This document shows positions 19,689 through 31,292 of a stretch of DNA of 38,055 nt, one piece after another (position 1 is the first letter of the stretch; each line of letters begins with the position of its first letter). The translations under genes and the position numbers were made by a program. Under the pieces are notes generated by a model. That model had not been told where the DNA came from. It was given only the letters and a program-made list of their open reading frames with translations, and made no database searches. The stretch comes from Gonapodya sp. JEL0774 (Eukaryota > Monoblepharomycota > Monoblepharidomycetes > Monoblepharidales > Gonapodyaceae): NCBI GenBank assembly GCA_027604505.1, contig JADIIX010000178.1, forward strand, positions 1 through 38,055, given 5' to 3'.

Positions 19689-22051
19689 TCACGCGCCAGG
19701 ATTCAACCCATGGTAAAATGAGTGGTGGTAAACCGGTGGTACAGTTTCAAACCTATTCTGAAGATTCCCATTGGACAGATGTTGTTGCTGGGCCGGGTTG
19801 GTGTACATGGGGTGTCTTTCCGCCCCGTACGAAGGATCGCTGGGGTAAATCTGCCCTGGCGACCCGTAAGAAGGATTGTTGAGGTACATGTGTCCTGGCG
19901 TTCCATTAGAAGGTTCGTGCCCTTGCGTCGGCCCTGCTGACAAGAAAGAAGAATCGTTGGGGTGCACCTGCCCGTGCGACATGTACGAAGGATCGCTGGG
20001 GTGCATCTGGCCGGGCGACGTGTGTGAAGGACCGTTCGGGTACATCTGCCCAGGTGACATGGTCGAAGGATCGTGGGAAAACATATGCTGGCGTCCAGAA
20101 TAGTGCACTGGTGGCTCGTTTGAGTACATGGGTTGTGAAGGTTGTCCTGGCGAGTAATAGTGAGTTGGATCACTTCCAAAAGGTGGTTGGACGCCTTGAA
20201 GGGGTTGCACCGGCAGGTGCTGACCTTCGTGCATCGACTGCGACTGCGATTGCATGTGAGGCGGAAGAGGAGGAGGAACATAATCGACAAACTGCCAGGG
20301 TAATCGGGGAGGGCCTTTGCGACGAGATTTGTGAGCTCCACCGAGTGAACTCCCGGATCGCGAGCGAGATTGACCAGTAGCTGAATGCTGATTGGAGTGA
20401 CTTCGACCGGATGCCATGGTAACCTCCATCACGTCGCCATTGGGAGCCTGAACATATCCAGCGACAGAGGGAGCGTAACCGGGGGTATAATTATGATCCA
20501 GCGCCATTGGAGAAACCGCCGTGCGACTCGAAGTAGCCACACTCGCCGCTGAGGGAGTTGGGGAAAGACTTCTATCGGTCGTCGGCTTGCTGTCCCCGGT
20601 GAGGAACCCAATGTCCATAACCCCAGATCGGGTTCTAGCCGCAACCTCATGTTGCCCCTCCGAAGCCTCCGATGAGGCTGTTCGAGCTTCGTGAAGACCA
20701 GCGTAGTTAACAGTTGTTTGCATGGGCCACGATGCCCGGCCAGCAGATGACAAGCGTTCGCTGTCTATGTGTGGCCACGAAGATCGCGCACCATACGGGT
20801 TGCTCAAAGAATCCCTTTCGATTCCCGCCAGGAAAGAGCTGATCACTGCGGGTGCATTTTTATGGCGTCGGCTTTTCGAGGATGAATGGTGCGAGTGGTG
20901 GTGGGTTTGGTGTGGTGAGTTGTCGTTTCCTAGAAATATGGCAAACACTCAGGCGCTTCCATCGAGGATTTCCAAGAAAAGAGCTTCGTACCCACCGAGT
21001 ATAGAATCCCTGGGCTTGTCCTTCAAAGTTTCAATAGAATGTCGCCTCGCGTGAACCCCAAAGTCGGAACTTGCAGGAGTTGTCCCCTTGTCATTCCAAG
21101 GTCTCTCCCTCTCACCAGCGACATTCCCCTCCGGAAACACCCCCACATCCACGCATCCGCTATCACGAGTCTGATGACCAGGCGCCCCGTGTTTATTTGG
21201 TGTTTCCACGGAACACTCGCTCGCCGTGTCGCTTCCGGCATCTGAGTCAGAATCGTCCTGATCATACATCCCAATATGGGTGTCATCTCGCCAGCCATGA
21301 GCTTCGTGAACTTCTATGGGGTTTGGGTAGTTTCCGAATCCCGTGACGTTGCCATGATGCACTCCTGCATCATTTACGTACATCAGGTGAGCAGCGGACA
21401 TCCCTTGGAGCAGTTTACCGTCAGGGATACGAATGGCGCCATTACTGAGCTCTATTGCTCGTAGCCGTTTCTCGTGGCTTCGTTCGTGTCTCTATTGATG
21501 GGAGGAAGCCGGGGCCAACGATACGTGAGTGGCGGAAGTGGAGGGGCCGATTGAAGACCTCGACCCTACCAAGAGGCCATCCTTCCGAGAAAAAGTTTTT
21601 CGGCAGAAACTATAGGAGCAGGTATAGCCACGCTCGCCCGTGTGAATTGTTTCGTGTCTGAAACAAATGATTGAGGGCGGATTGAGAAGGGGAGGCAATA
21701 GGGGGGGGTGAGCGAGAAGCAAAGGAGGCGTGGCGGAGAGGCAAAAGATGACAGACCTTGTCAAGTGCTCGAACCGCTTGAAGGCGCGCGAACAACCTGT
21801 GATGGAGTTTGGCAGGGTGCATGTGTGGGGGGGTTTGGGGGATCGGCGGAGCACTTGATGCCCAGCACAGAGGGCGACGGGGGAAGCGCAAACGAACCAG
21901 GACACTGATAGAGCCGTCCACGCCTTGCTGCTTTTTTCTTGTCACCGATTTCCTCCGACTGCTCCAGCATCGCTCTGCGCGTGACCGGGTGACCTGCTGG
22001 AGAGGAGGGTATTTTTCTGGCCCACACTTGGGGTCGTCGCCTCCCTTGCAT
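19689..22051 (-). CDS. Two-finger C2H2 zinc-finger protein, 5 exons
   Basis: Probable DNA-binding transcription factor. Exons 22051-21898, 21796-21757, 21657-21570, 21491-20996 and 20929-19689 join in phase to 672 residues. Finger 1 is CPGCSRAFKRFEHLTRH then ETIH, built across three exons. A TGERGY linker leads to finger 2, CSYSFCRKTFSRKDGLL then RHERSH, built across two exons. The RFEHLTRH pattern recalls the fungal Mig1/CreA and Msn2-like two-finger group, but I cannot assign an orthologue. A basic stretch (DKKKAARRGR) precedes the fingers. After them come an acidic Asp/Ser patch and a long Pro/Gln/Ser/His-rich tail with tandem repeats. Start at 22051 is the simplest choice; a longer open frame upstream (Met near 22194 or 22182) would need an extra intron. 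Confidence 0.78.
19815..20090 (-). repeat. Coding minisatellite, about 15-residue units
   Basis: Inside the last exon of the C2H2 gene, about six imperfect units of roughly 45 bp encode variants of SPGQMYPNDPSYMS. Forms include PGQMHPSDPSYMS, HGQVHPNDSSFLS and PGQIYPSDPSYG. All changes keep the frame. Confidence 0.85.
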
Positions 22052-22647
22052 GCGGGGGCACGAACAAAGGGTTGTGAACCCGCTTGCACTTTTTCGCTTA
22101 TTTGCTTGAACATATTAAAAATTCCTTCGATGGATGCAAATGCCTCGATCTGGCTCGTACCCAATATCTTTGTTGACCCCATCTTCTCTTTCATTCCAAC
22201 AGAACGTTTGTGTAGGTTTCGGACGTCTCCGGGAAAAAACAGAGGCACAAAAATCATCCGGAAATGACAAAACAAAAGAAGTGCGAATGTGCGCTACGGA
22301 TGCAGAGGTGGTCATTTAACTTGGATGTGTTTTCGTATATGTATTTGCAGACTTCTCTCCTCTACTCTTCACCCCTCCCACCCCCACCCCCCACACCCCC
22401 CCTTTCACCCCCCTCCCCCACCATGATCCCAACACTCCACCCGCTAAGCGTAGCAATGGCAAATTATCTTTCTACGCAAAAAAGAACTTTCCAGGTCCCT
22501 TTTTGTTTGAGTGGAAGCGGTCCGTAATCACGTAAATATTGCCACGGCCCGCCATTTCCTTTAATGAAACTGTTTTGGTACACATACTATACCGAGACTA
22601 ATATTGAGTTTTGTATTGATAAGAAAAGATTGGAGGGAAGAACTAAA
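22052..22647. other. Intergenic spacer with C-rich tract
   Basis: Separates the C2H2 gene start from the 3' end of the UHRF1-like gene. A polypyrimidine, C-rich tract lies at about 22353-22422. The frame open at 22275-22052 could be an alternative N-terminal extension of the C2H2 protein. Nothing else is supported. Confidence 0.4.
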
Positions 22648-25600
22648 CTAAAGAGAGCCCGCTCCTCGTAAGGCGCCGAACACCTTGACGAGTGCATGAT
22701 TGACCTTCTTGTGCTCGTCGTCAAAAGGAGCCTTGCACAAAGGACATTCCCTTTTCCCCGCGCTTTTGATCCCTCTCGACGTGCAGTCCTTGCATATGTT
22801 GTGTCCGCAGGGAATCATGACTTTCAGTTGGAGGGATGGTGATAAAATGAGTGGGAGGCGTAGCAAAAGAACATAATGGTAAAGACGCGCTATGTAAACA
22901 CTTACAAGGCTCGTTGACCATATCGAAACAGACCGGACACTCAAACTCCTTTTCCAATATCTCGAAAAACTCCTTGAGGTTCGACACTTCAAATGACAGT
23001 ACATCCTCCCAGACTTTGGCGTCCCGGACGTCTGCCGCGATGAGTGCTAATACGTTTTCGGGCGGCTTGTACTTTTGGACGGGAGCGCTGCCTTCGTCGT
23101 AGTCGGCCGACTTGCCTGAATTTGTGCCACCCGTTTTACGTTTCTTACTGGCGGCGACACCAGAGGCTCCGTTGGCTTCTTCCTCAACACCAGATCCTTC
23201 CTCATCTTCATCCTCGTCTGCCTTTCGTTTCTTGGAGCCGGTCTCATCACCACCTTCGAATGAATAGATAAAGTCAAGGCGAACTCCCCTACCACCTTTC
23301 TTAGACCGGTTTTGTTTCTTCTCACCGAGTCCATTTCCTCGGTCGATCTTCTTCAGCCCCAAATCCTTGATTCTCTGTTGCCCTTCTGGGGTCTGCATTT
23401 CAAGCCATTGGGAAGTTCGCCAACAAAGTCAGTACTCTCCACACTTCCATGGTGCCTCAACCACATTTACACATACCCAAGGTGCAGGTGCAGGATCGTC
23501 CCTTCTGAACTCGTACCTCCAGCAGAGGAAGCCCTTTGCGTTCCTCTCAGGCCAGTACTGCAGTTAGATCAAATGTCGGAGTCACTTGTGGTTTATCCTG
23601 AATCGCACACACAGACCCCCACTCACCCGAACAAGCTTGTATATCCCATCGTACCTGAATCCGTCCTCTTTTGGAACATACTCTATCCCTCTCTGTTTCT
23701 TTGTGGCCTCTTTTATCATCTTGGAACTGCGGAGGACCCGAATCGGACGGGATTTTTTCCAGTTACTGAACGTGAGCATGACACACATGAGAGACAAATC
23801 ACCAAGGCGCAGCAAGACAAAAAGAGATATTAATAACAGGTAATACATCGGATAAAAGAAAGCAAGAACAGTAGCAACAAGCAACTGCGAATTGAATGGG
23901 AATTCTCACATGGCTGTTGCTCCGTTGACATCATCAACCTTTTTAGCGTCACAAGTAACGGCGATGCTACGCATTGACCCGCGACGGGGGTTGGCGATTA
24001 TCCACAGTTAGTTGCAGGACCGAGGCGAAAGTAACTTCGGTATGAGAACCCCACAACACACTCACGACAGGTTTCCTTTGAGCAGCTGCTGGTCTGAGTC
24101 CTGCTCCTTTGTGCGCCGGTTGCCCTCTTTCAAGTTACGTCCACCTGATCCCGTGTCTGAATGGTGCAGAAAAGAGTTTGATAATTGCGATGTTACTTCC
24201 CAGGTCAGGCATTCGTTCAAACTGCCCCTCATAACAACTCACAGGTGAAAGTATCCCCATTGTCCTCATCCTCGGGATACCTGCCACATGAATGATCGGT
24301 AGACAATCAGTCCAGATCCGACTAAGTCCCGGGCCACGCTCAGCGGTGTACCCACCCGCCTGACAACACAATACTCCTACAACCTTGTTTGGCCGTGCCC
24401 GCAATACCTCCCACAACTGGTCCGTGGACCCCATCTTCACTCACGCCCACTCTGTACCGCCACATTTGGCCCACTTCGATACCTGGTACTGGGCCAATGT
24501 GGTCTCGTTTAACGACAGTAGAAATTTTGGAGCGCCCAGCTGTAGCCATGCCGCCACCCCAACGCTTGGCCTTGGTGAAGGAAGTTGGCAAACAATACAA
24601 TGCGAATACGGAAGTTTAAGCCTTGTTCTAGTCACCATACTCAGCAATCTAATTGTGTTGTGTGACCCACCGATTGTGCGCCCTTACTCTGAGCCTTCTT
24701 ACTTCCAACGCCACCAACCTCATTTACGACTTTGTTTTTGTTGCGACAGTCAGGACAGTACCACTCTTCTTGTTCCTTGATACTGTCCCATTCAGATTCG
24801 TCGGGGGTGTCGGGAAGGCATTTAAGGTGGTGCCAGCTGTGAGAGGTGACCATTGACCAAATTCAAGCGTCGGAGGTGAACAAGTGGTGGGGACCAAAAC
24901 ACACGCCATCAAGCGACACTCACTACTGGCACTCATCGCACAGCATACAGTTAGCCGAATCTTCATCCACACCACATATGGAGCAGTTGCATTCCTTACA
25001 TTTGCGGCCAGGTTTCTGATAAAATGAGCCCAGTGCACAAATATCAGGGAGACCCATCAACGAGCCAGACGATGGTGGGTGGCGGAGGGATACGAGGAAC
25101 TTCTTTGAGCTTCATCCGACAGAACGCGCACGACCTCGGTCGCAGCAAAGGGGGGAAACCAAAATCACGCAAAAGAGAAACGCTTCTCACCTTCTTACAC
25201 TTATCACACCTCTCCTCCTCCTCCTGTAACTGCTCCGCCAACTTTCGATCCTCCCCACGTTCGTCGTCTCCCTCACCTTTTCTAGTATCCCCTGTGGATC
25301 CTCCAACCTCTCCATCCCCCTCGCTCTCACCCTCACCTACTTTCGCTTTCCGCTTCCATTTACCGGACACTTGCCCATTCCCTTCCCCCTCACCGGACTC
25401 GACAGCTACAGCCACATCACCAGCACCACCCTCCTCTACATCTCCGTCCACATCCATCTCGGCAGGTAAGTCCTGTTCATCCCGGGCGAGTGGTATGAAG
25501 CCTTTTGGGCGGACTTGGATGGTAATGGTGTGAGTGTGCTGAGGGTTGGGAACAAGTGGGGTAGAACGTTCAGAGAAGCAAAGATGGGGATGTGAACCCA

Positions 25601-27232
25601 TAAGTAAGAGAGCCACAATCGGCAAGCCCCCACCCGAGTGATAATAATAATAAGAACACATGACGCGCCGCTCTACGATCTGATGACAATACACGTCGTC
25701 CGCTCGAAGTCCAGCGTACCTTGATATTATACATGAACAAGGTAGCAGGTTTCCCGTCCCGGTCGAGGTCGTTAAGCTGAAACAGATGGCCAGTGAAGAG
25801 TTAGGTTGTGGGAGTGATCAAGAGTGAGAATAGAAAGGGAGTGATCAGAACAGAGCATGGAGTGCGTGTACGTGTCCTCTTGGCTCCACGCCAGAGTCTC
25901 TACATCCAAATCACTCATCCCTAATTTTCATCCACGATACATGAACAACGCACTACCAACTCTGTTCGACAGGCTGTGCCCTGCTGAGTTCCGCCGACCG
26001 TGCGGGCACCTTTGAACCGGGTACCACGCGAGCTCTTCGAAAGCTCGTCCAGTGACTTCATTCAACCTCCATTTAAGCCTCGAGATCCGTGCGTTGCTTT
26101 CACACCAATCGCAAAGCCACCAAACTCCTCGTTGCAGAAAGGAAATCATGCAAGCAGTCCATCTCCTCTTTAGCCCCAACTCACAATTTTACCCATGTAC
26201 ACTATTCTGATTCTCTCTGGCTCAATGTGCCCGTCAGCTGTTCCCGTTGCACTTCCGTCTGGTGCCTGAACCTCTCCGAGCCCGTGCTCCATCAGCACCG
26301 TGGCAATGGTCGATCGAATCTCGGAAATAGGAGTCTAGTTGTGTTGTGAGACGGAAGGAGAGGTGAGACGGGGAAACTGCACATCTGGACGATTCGAATA
26401 CGGATTCCCGACGACTGGTATCGGTTTTTCTGCTTTCATGCAGAGCCCCCAAACCCAATCACTGGAACTCATTTCAAAGGGTCTAGTGCTAAGCCAAAGG
26501 CCTCTCCTATCCGGATGTTGACGTCGATATTGATCGACGCACTGCCAGAGCGAAACTTCTTTCCACCCGTTCGCTGCCCCGAAGATCACACCATCAAACG
26601 TGCAACAAAAACTTAGCACTCACCTGGGGGTGGCTAAATGGTATACGGAGTTTTTCGGTCTCCTTCCCCCCTGCATACATCGCCATGACGAATGATTTGG
26701 GTTTGGCCGGTGCGGGAGGACTTTTTGGTGCGGCCTTTCTGGCATTCGAGGTGCTTTTCGTGGCCCGAGGTTTGGATGCGTTCTTCGATTTCGTTGGAGT
26801 GGTTTGTGACGGTGGGGGATTTAGGGAGGAACGCTCATCCTCGGGAAGGTTCTTGGCCGGTTTGACTCTGGCTCGTGATTTGGCACTGGTAGTGGCAGAT
26901 GCCGTTGACGGGCCGGATCGAGATTCACGAGCTCGGGGCTGTGGAGTGTCGGGGGAATCCGCGTCGGGCATGTCCTCGTCGTTGTCCGAGTGGCCCTTGT
27001 TCTCCACAACGGGATCCGAGCCCATGTCCGCGTTTTCGTTAGAATCAGCATCAGATAGATCTGAATCGTCAACAATGCGAGTGACAGGCTTTGAACGGGA
27101 TCTGGAATTGGATTTTGCTTTGGACTTTGCAACACTGGCACTTGTTCGAGCTGAGGGCATTCTTCTCCCTGATTTGGGCACTTGAAAATCGTTTTCCGAT
27201 GAGAGATCCGGAGGATCGTCGGTAGGAGCCAT
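22648..27232 (-). CDS. UHRF1-like PHD-SRA-RING protein, about 15 exons
   Basis: Nuclear E3 ligase that reads hemimethylated CpG. Phase-matched exons: 25538-25191, 25015-24927, 24836-24671, 24570-24356, 24280-24243, 24156-24066, 23966-23910, 23765-23627, 23557-23477, 23392-22906 and 22820-22648. Upstream are 27232-26624, 26334-26193, 25920-? and 25776-25720, with joins between 25920 and 25776 unresolved. The N-terminus is Ser/Lys-rich, then a ubiquitin-like stretch ([19 protein letters not shown], then [11 protein letters not shown]). PHD: CNCSICG, CMLCDEC, WHHLKC and [55 protein letters not shown], here cited as NGDTFTYTGSGG, an NRR in place of the NKR finger, [24 protein letters not shown] and [24 protein letters not shown] and CPLC. 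A tandem Tudor domain was not found. Confidence 0.88.
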
Positions 27233-27650
27233 TGATTCAAGTTAAAACTGGCGAGAATCAATGCCTGAAGTGAATGCTTGAAAATCAATGGGGTGGAGGT
27301 GGCGCAGACGGACGCTGAGCACCCGTGATTCGCTGGGAAGGGGAGACTATTAATTTTGACTCGGAAAGTAGCTGCTACGGGGTTTGTTTTGATGTTCTCA
27401 TGATTGCATTGCTGCTCCTTCACCTCTTTTCTCACTATTAGTTGCCAACCCTGCGCCGTAATGAAATATTTGCACCAACGAATGAGTTCAATCCTGAAGA
27501 ACAATTTGAACTCAACATCCCCAGGCGCGGGAAACACAATATATAGCTGAAAACAACTACCAGGTGCTTTGGGGATGGAGCATCAACAGAAAAAGTGCAC
27601 GTCACTCTACAGTTTCGAAAACAAAGAGGCTTGCAGCACCATTACACACC
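27233..27650. other. Intergenic, UHRF1-like promoter side
   Basis: Presumed promoter of the UHRF1-like gene plus 3' flank of SH3 gene copy 1. The left boundary of the duplicated unit falls here, near 27505, at the shared 'ccccagg.cgggaaac' block. No gene seen. Confidence 0.4.
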
Positions 27651-29470
27651 TCAAATGCTGCTCACACTTATGGATGATGTCGAATCAGCGGAAGTCGATC
27701 GGCGTGGTGCGATGGCTGTTGACCCAGGTGTCGAAAGCGGCGGCCCAAGCGCAAGACAATCACTGAAAAACAATGTAAGTCTGGGCGCACTCAGTTCTTA
27801 AAGTGTAGAACTTACAGAGGGAGGATCGCGTTCCTTTCATTTGTTTGCTGCAACACGAAGAGTGAGTTGCTTCTCCTCTCTGACATAAAAGTTTCAATAT
27901 CTTGCCTACATTAACACCCACGCCCCAGCCTTCCGGGTGAATAATTTTTAAATCAAATTTGTCACCCTGTAAAATATATAAATATGCATCGATAGTGCGC
28001 TCCAGAGGATTGAACATACCACGGAGACTGATCCGGACCCATCAGAGTACTGTTTGAATATTTGATGATCATCTTGTCAGACACACACTGTTGCGACAAA
28101 AAAGCTGAATTACCGGATGCAAGACGGGAAGCGGCGGGCCAGAATAGCTCAGCGGGCTGTTTTGGGGATCTGCCACGCCGGCAGCATTTTGAGTGTAAAA
28201 CCACTGGTGTTGTTTGGATTCGATTAGGTAGTAAACAAACCCCAAAACGCTTCGAAGAGCGACCTACATGTGCGGGCGATACGTAACTCGAATAACTACG
28301 GGGGGCTCCTGTTCCCGCAGACCGAGGATCAGTAGATGGTGTGTCATTTTCGGAGGAATCTGACTCAAAGAGGGAGATTCTAGTGGTCGGTCCGAATGTA
28401 ACAACGGGTCTCTGTCGTGCCCCAGTTCCCATTGTGTCGGTCCCCAACACTGCTGGGTCATATAGCGGGGCTGGCGACGTTTCGGATCCTGGAAACAAGA
28501 ATTGGGTTCCCTGCGGGATCCATGGGAATACTCGGGACATGAGCGTGGGAGGAGGATAGACCAGCGACGTCTGCCCCGCGTTTCCGACGGTCGACCCTTC
28601 CGATCCCGGAAACAGCATTCTTCCAAACGTTGGAGGAGGAGGAGAAAACGATATCTGTCCGGCGTTTGAGACGGTCGACCCTTCCGATCCCGGAAACATC
28701 ATTCTTGGAAGCAATGGAGGAGGAGGAACTGGACGTTGATAGATCCGTGCTTCTTGACCATGTGTGCCTCCGTCCAACAATTCTGCCTCATCTGGGGCGA
28801 CTGGGACACGACGGTAATTGGGGTCTCCTGTCAAGGTAACCCGCAACAAAAAAGCGGCCAATGCCATTGCTGCAGTAGCTGCCCCTACGCCATAGGCAAG
28901 CGCCTGCGACGCCGTGGCAAGTCTCAGACACGTCGCTACCAACAGGGCCGCCCTTGAAAACGTGGCGACAATCTCGAGTGTACGCCGGTAATAGCGCGCT
29001 CTGTGGACCAGTCGTCTGATAGAATATACGAGGAGGAGCGCTGACATGGTGAGTGCGGTGAGCGACAAAGCAAGGGTCACACCCAGGGCGACGAGCGCGG
29101 GGAGGTTGCGATCGTCGTCCGGTTCCAGCTGAAAAATCGAGGCAGTGGCCACCGATGCGATGAAAGTGGAGATGAGCGAGTTCGCCGTGGCGGCCTGACG
29201 GTAGTAGTCCACGGCCTCGTGCTGGAGATCCCTCGCTTCCTGTTTGCCGGCGGGCGGTGAGCCAGCGGCTTGCACAGCGGACATACGATTCCACAGAGTT
29301 CCGGCGAGCTCGTTGATGAGACGATTATCATTGTTGTTTGCGCGGGTGGCGGTCTGGTCGAGCGTTTGGGTCAGCCGCCGGATCGCTTCGGTGAGCTCGC
29401 GGGCGCGATCGTCTCCGAAAGTCGTCGCGCCGTTCGAAACTGCGTTTGAGGTTGAGTTTGTGTCTCCCAT
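27651..29470 (-). CDS. Four-helix membrane protein with C-terminal SH3, copy 1
   Basis: Unrecognised gene family with a Sho1-like layout. Exon 1, 29470-28268, encodes a helical N-terminus (MGDTNSTSN, RELTEAIRRLTQTL) and membrane segments SLISTFIASVATASIF, LVALGVTLALSLTALTMSAL, RAALLVATCLRLATASQALA and GVGAATAAMALAAFLL, then a Pro/Ser/Gly linker. Downstream exons encode an SH3 domain: SYSSYVSPAH|CVSDKMIIK, GDKFDLKIIHPEGWGVGVN (27966-27910), QTNERNAILPL|DCL (27847-27816, 27762-27651). The second exon starts at 28087 after a 180-nt intron, but its obvious donor (TG|GTATGT, near 28020) is one base out of frame with the SH3 core. So this copy is either broken or spliced in a way I did not find. 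Without splicing, the frame from 29470 runs to a stop at 27962. Start chosen because copy 2 begins at the same Met. Confidence 0.65.
28570..28705 (-). repeat. 84-bp in-frame tandem repeat in SH3 gene copy 1
   Basis: The segment at 28570 recurs at 28654 (period 84 bp, 28 codons), giving FPGSEGSTVGNAGQ and FPGSEGSTVSNAGQ in the linker between membrane part and SH3. Copy 2 has only one such unit (FPGLVGSTVSNAGQ). Confidence 0.9.
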
Positions 29471-29490
29471 TTCGGTTTCGGACGGCTTTG

Positions 29491-31292
29491 TTTTGGTGAA
29501 ACGGGATGGATGGTTAAGTTCACTCAGTGTTGCTGTGGCAGCTGGCTGAGACCAACAACAATCCCTCACAACTTCGCCGGCAATAACGTCAACGGGACGG
29601 CACGCCCGTCTCAAATTTGCTAAGTATTGCTACCGGCAGGTTCTCCCCTCTCCTTGTAACATCTGCCTTTAAAAGAATGATAACATGTAGAAATAGCAAA
29701 CAACAACCCATTACCCTACTTACATCCCACTCATCTCGAACCACTCACGTCCCACTCATCACTTTCCTTACCAAACCTATTCGGCACTGTTTCTGCTTTC
29801 AAGACCTCTCATATCTCTCAACTCTCACGATGGGTACTTCTCACCCTTCACTCTGACATGCATCCCCTCTCTATACTATCATACACTAATAGTTCCCCAC
29901 GCATCCAACTCTCCTCGTAGGTTCGAACACATAACACATAGGTACGAAGCTATCGCATTGTCAACCGAATAATCGGTTTTCGACTCCTGAATCCGCCCCG
30001 GCGACCACTCTTCAACCCTTATCACACACACCACGTTCACGTCCATTTCACCCCTTTACTTTCCACCTCTTGGTCTCGACTCTCAGTGAATAAAACGTTG
30101 AAGTGGTTCTCGGAGGTGCAAAATGAGGAAAGGTGTTTATAAAGGAATATTTCAAGGTTTTGAATGGGACTTTGAGAGATGAGATAGAACCAAGGATTTC
30201 ACCAGTATTGTGCAACTAACTTCAATGCACAAAGGTAAATTACATGTAGGAGACAAATGTTGAGGGTTTGGGAAACGCTTGTAAAGTGCTTGAATCGGTT
30301 GAGATATAAAGTATTGTGTGTACATTATCCAGGGAAAGATGGTGTGGAAGGCACATTGAGCATGAAATAAAATGACTGTTACGCACGTCCAGTCTATGGC
30401 TCTTATTCACCGATGCGTATATCTGTTGGTCTTGGCTGGGCAAAACGAGAGACAGGGTGGAGGGGTATGTACAGGGAGGAGGGCAATTTGTCCCAGGGCG
30501 AGAATGGAACGGACTCATGGTGTGAGTGACATGGCTGACCAGAACTTGCAAAGTGATGCACACGATGAGGTGAAAGACCAGAGGGGCTTCGCGACTGTCT
30601 GCTTTCATCGTGAATATCGGGCCTCGACGTCTGACCCACACCTCCAATTCAATGAGCTATACATGTATGGTTTCACACAAGCAGATGATCTGGTCTTTTA
30701 CAAGGGGGAAAGGAGGCCATGACCCCATGTTAGATACAAAGGAAGGTAAAAGTAGGTGATATTTCCTGTTTTCTCGCTACATTGCCGGCAGCCGGCAGGC
30801 CCGGTTGAGAAGCTCGGTGCTTACCGAGTCAATCAACGTGACGCGATGAGAGAAGAGTGGATCGGGTGAAGGTAATGTGGGAAGGGGTGGATGGGGGAAC
30901 ATTCTAGGGGAGTAGAGTGTCTGGGTGCTTGACAGTAGTAATAGTTTGTGTGCGATGGACAGCCGAGCAACGCATGCTATGTGTTCTGGTGTTTGCGTCG
31001 TATCAGGAAATGTGGACAGGAAGTTGGGAGAGTGGAGAGCGGTGGGAGTGAATGGGGAGCGACGGAGATTTAGGGGTTTTGGTGTCCGCATCGATCACTA
31101 AGAATCACGTAAACGCTCACTCTATTACACCATTGTTGCTCAGAACAATCGGAGCACGGTGGATGTACTTTACACTTAGATCAATGCAACCGACCAATCC
31201 CTCGTCATTTCATATGTAGTAGTTGGCAATCAAGCGCAGCAAGAGAGTTGCAACAACGAACTTGTCTTGTCACCATTTAAACCTAGATAAGA
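29491..31292. other. Intergenic region between the duplicated genes
   Basis: About 1.8 kb between the two duplicated units. Open frames (for example 30372-30722 on plus and 30777-31091 on minus) show no family motif, no splice support and no match to each other. The stretch 29640-30080 is rich in short pyrimidine runs. No tRNA-like fold or mobile-element gene seen. It should contain the copy 1 promoter and the copy 2 terminator. Confidence 0.45.

Larger units (their letters stand above)
27505..29490. repeat. Segmental duplication, unit 1
   Basis: Collinear with 31293-33175 along its whole length, including the 3' flank ('acacctcaaatgctgctcacacttatggatgat'), introns and coding exons. Similarity is highest in the membrane-helix exon and lowest in the linker and intron segments. 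The unit contains one full gene and very little promoter (about 20 bases before its ATG). Confidence 0.92.

Noticed and set aside
25928-26179. Minus-strand frame with CDWCESN as an extra zinc-binding exon of the UHRF1-like gene
   Set aside because: Only one cysteine pair, no matching partner ligands, and it does not join in phase to the flanking exons.
28088-28113. A 26-nt intron (GTAATTCAG...CAACAG) present in both SH3 gene copies
   Set aside because: Too short to be likely, and the 180-nt intron from the conserved GTAGGT donor to the same acceptor joins SYVSPAH directly to the next SH3 strand.
29471-29614. N-terminal extension of SH3 gene copy 1 upstream of 29470
   Set aside because: The frame is open, but copy 2 starts at the Met equivalent to 29470 and similarity fades just upstream of it.
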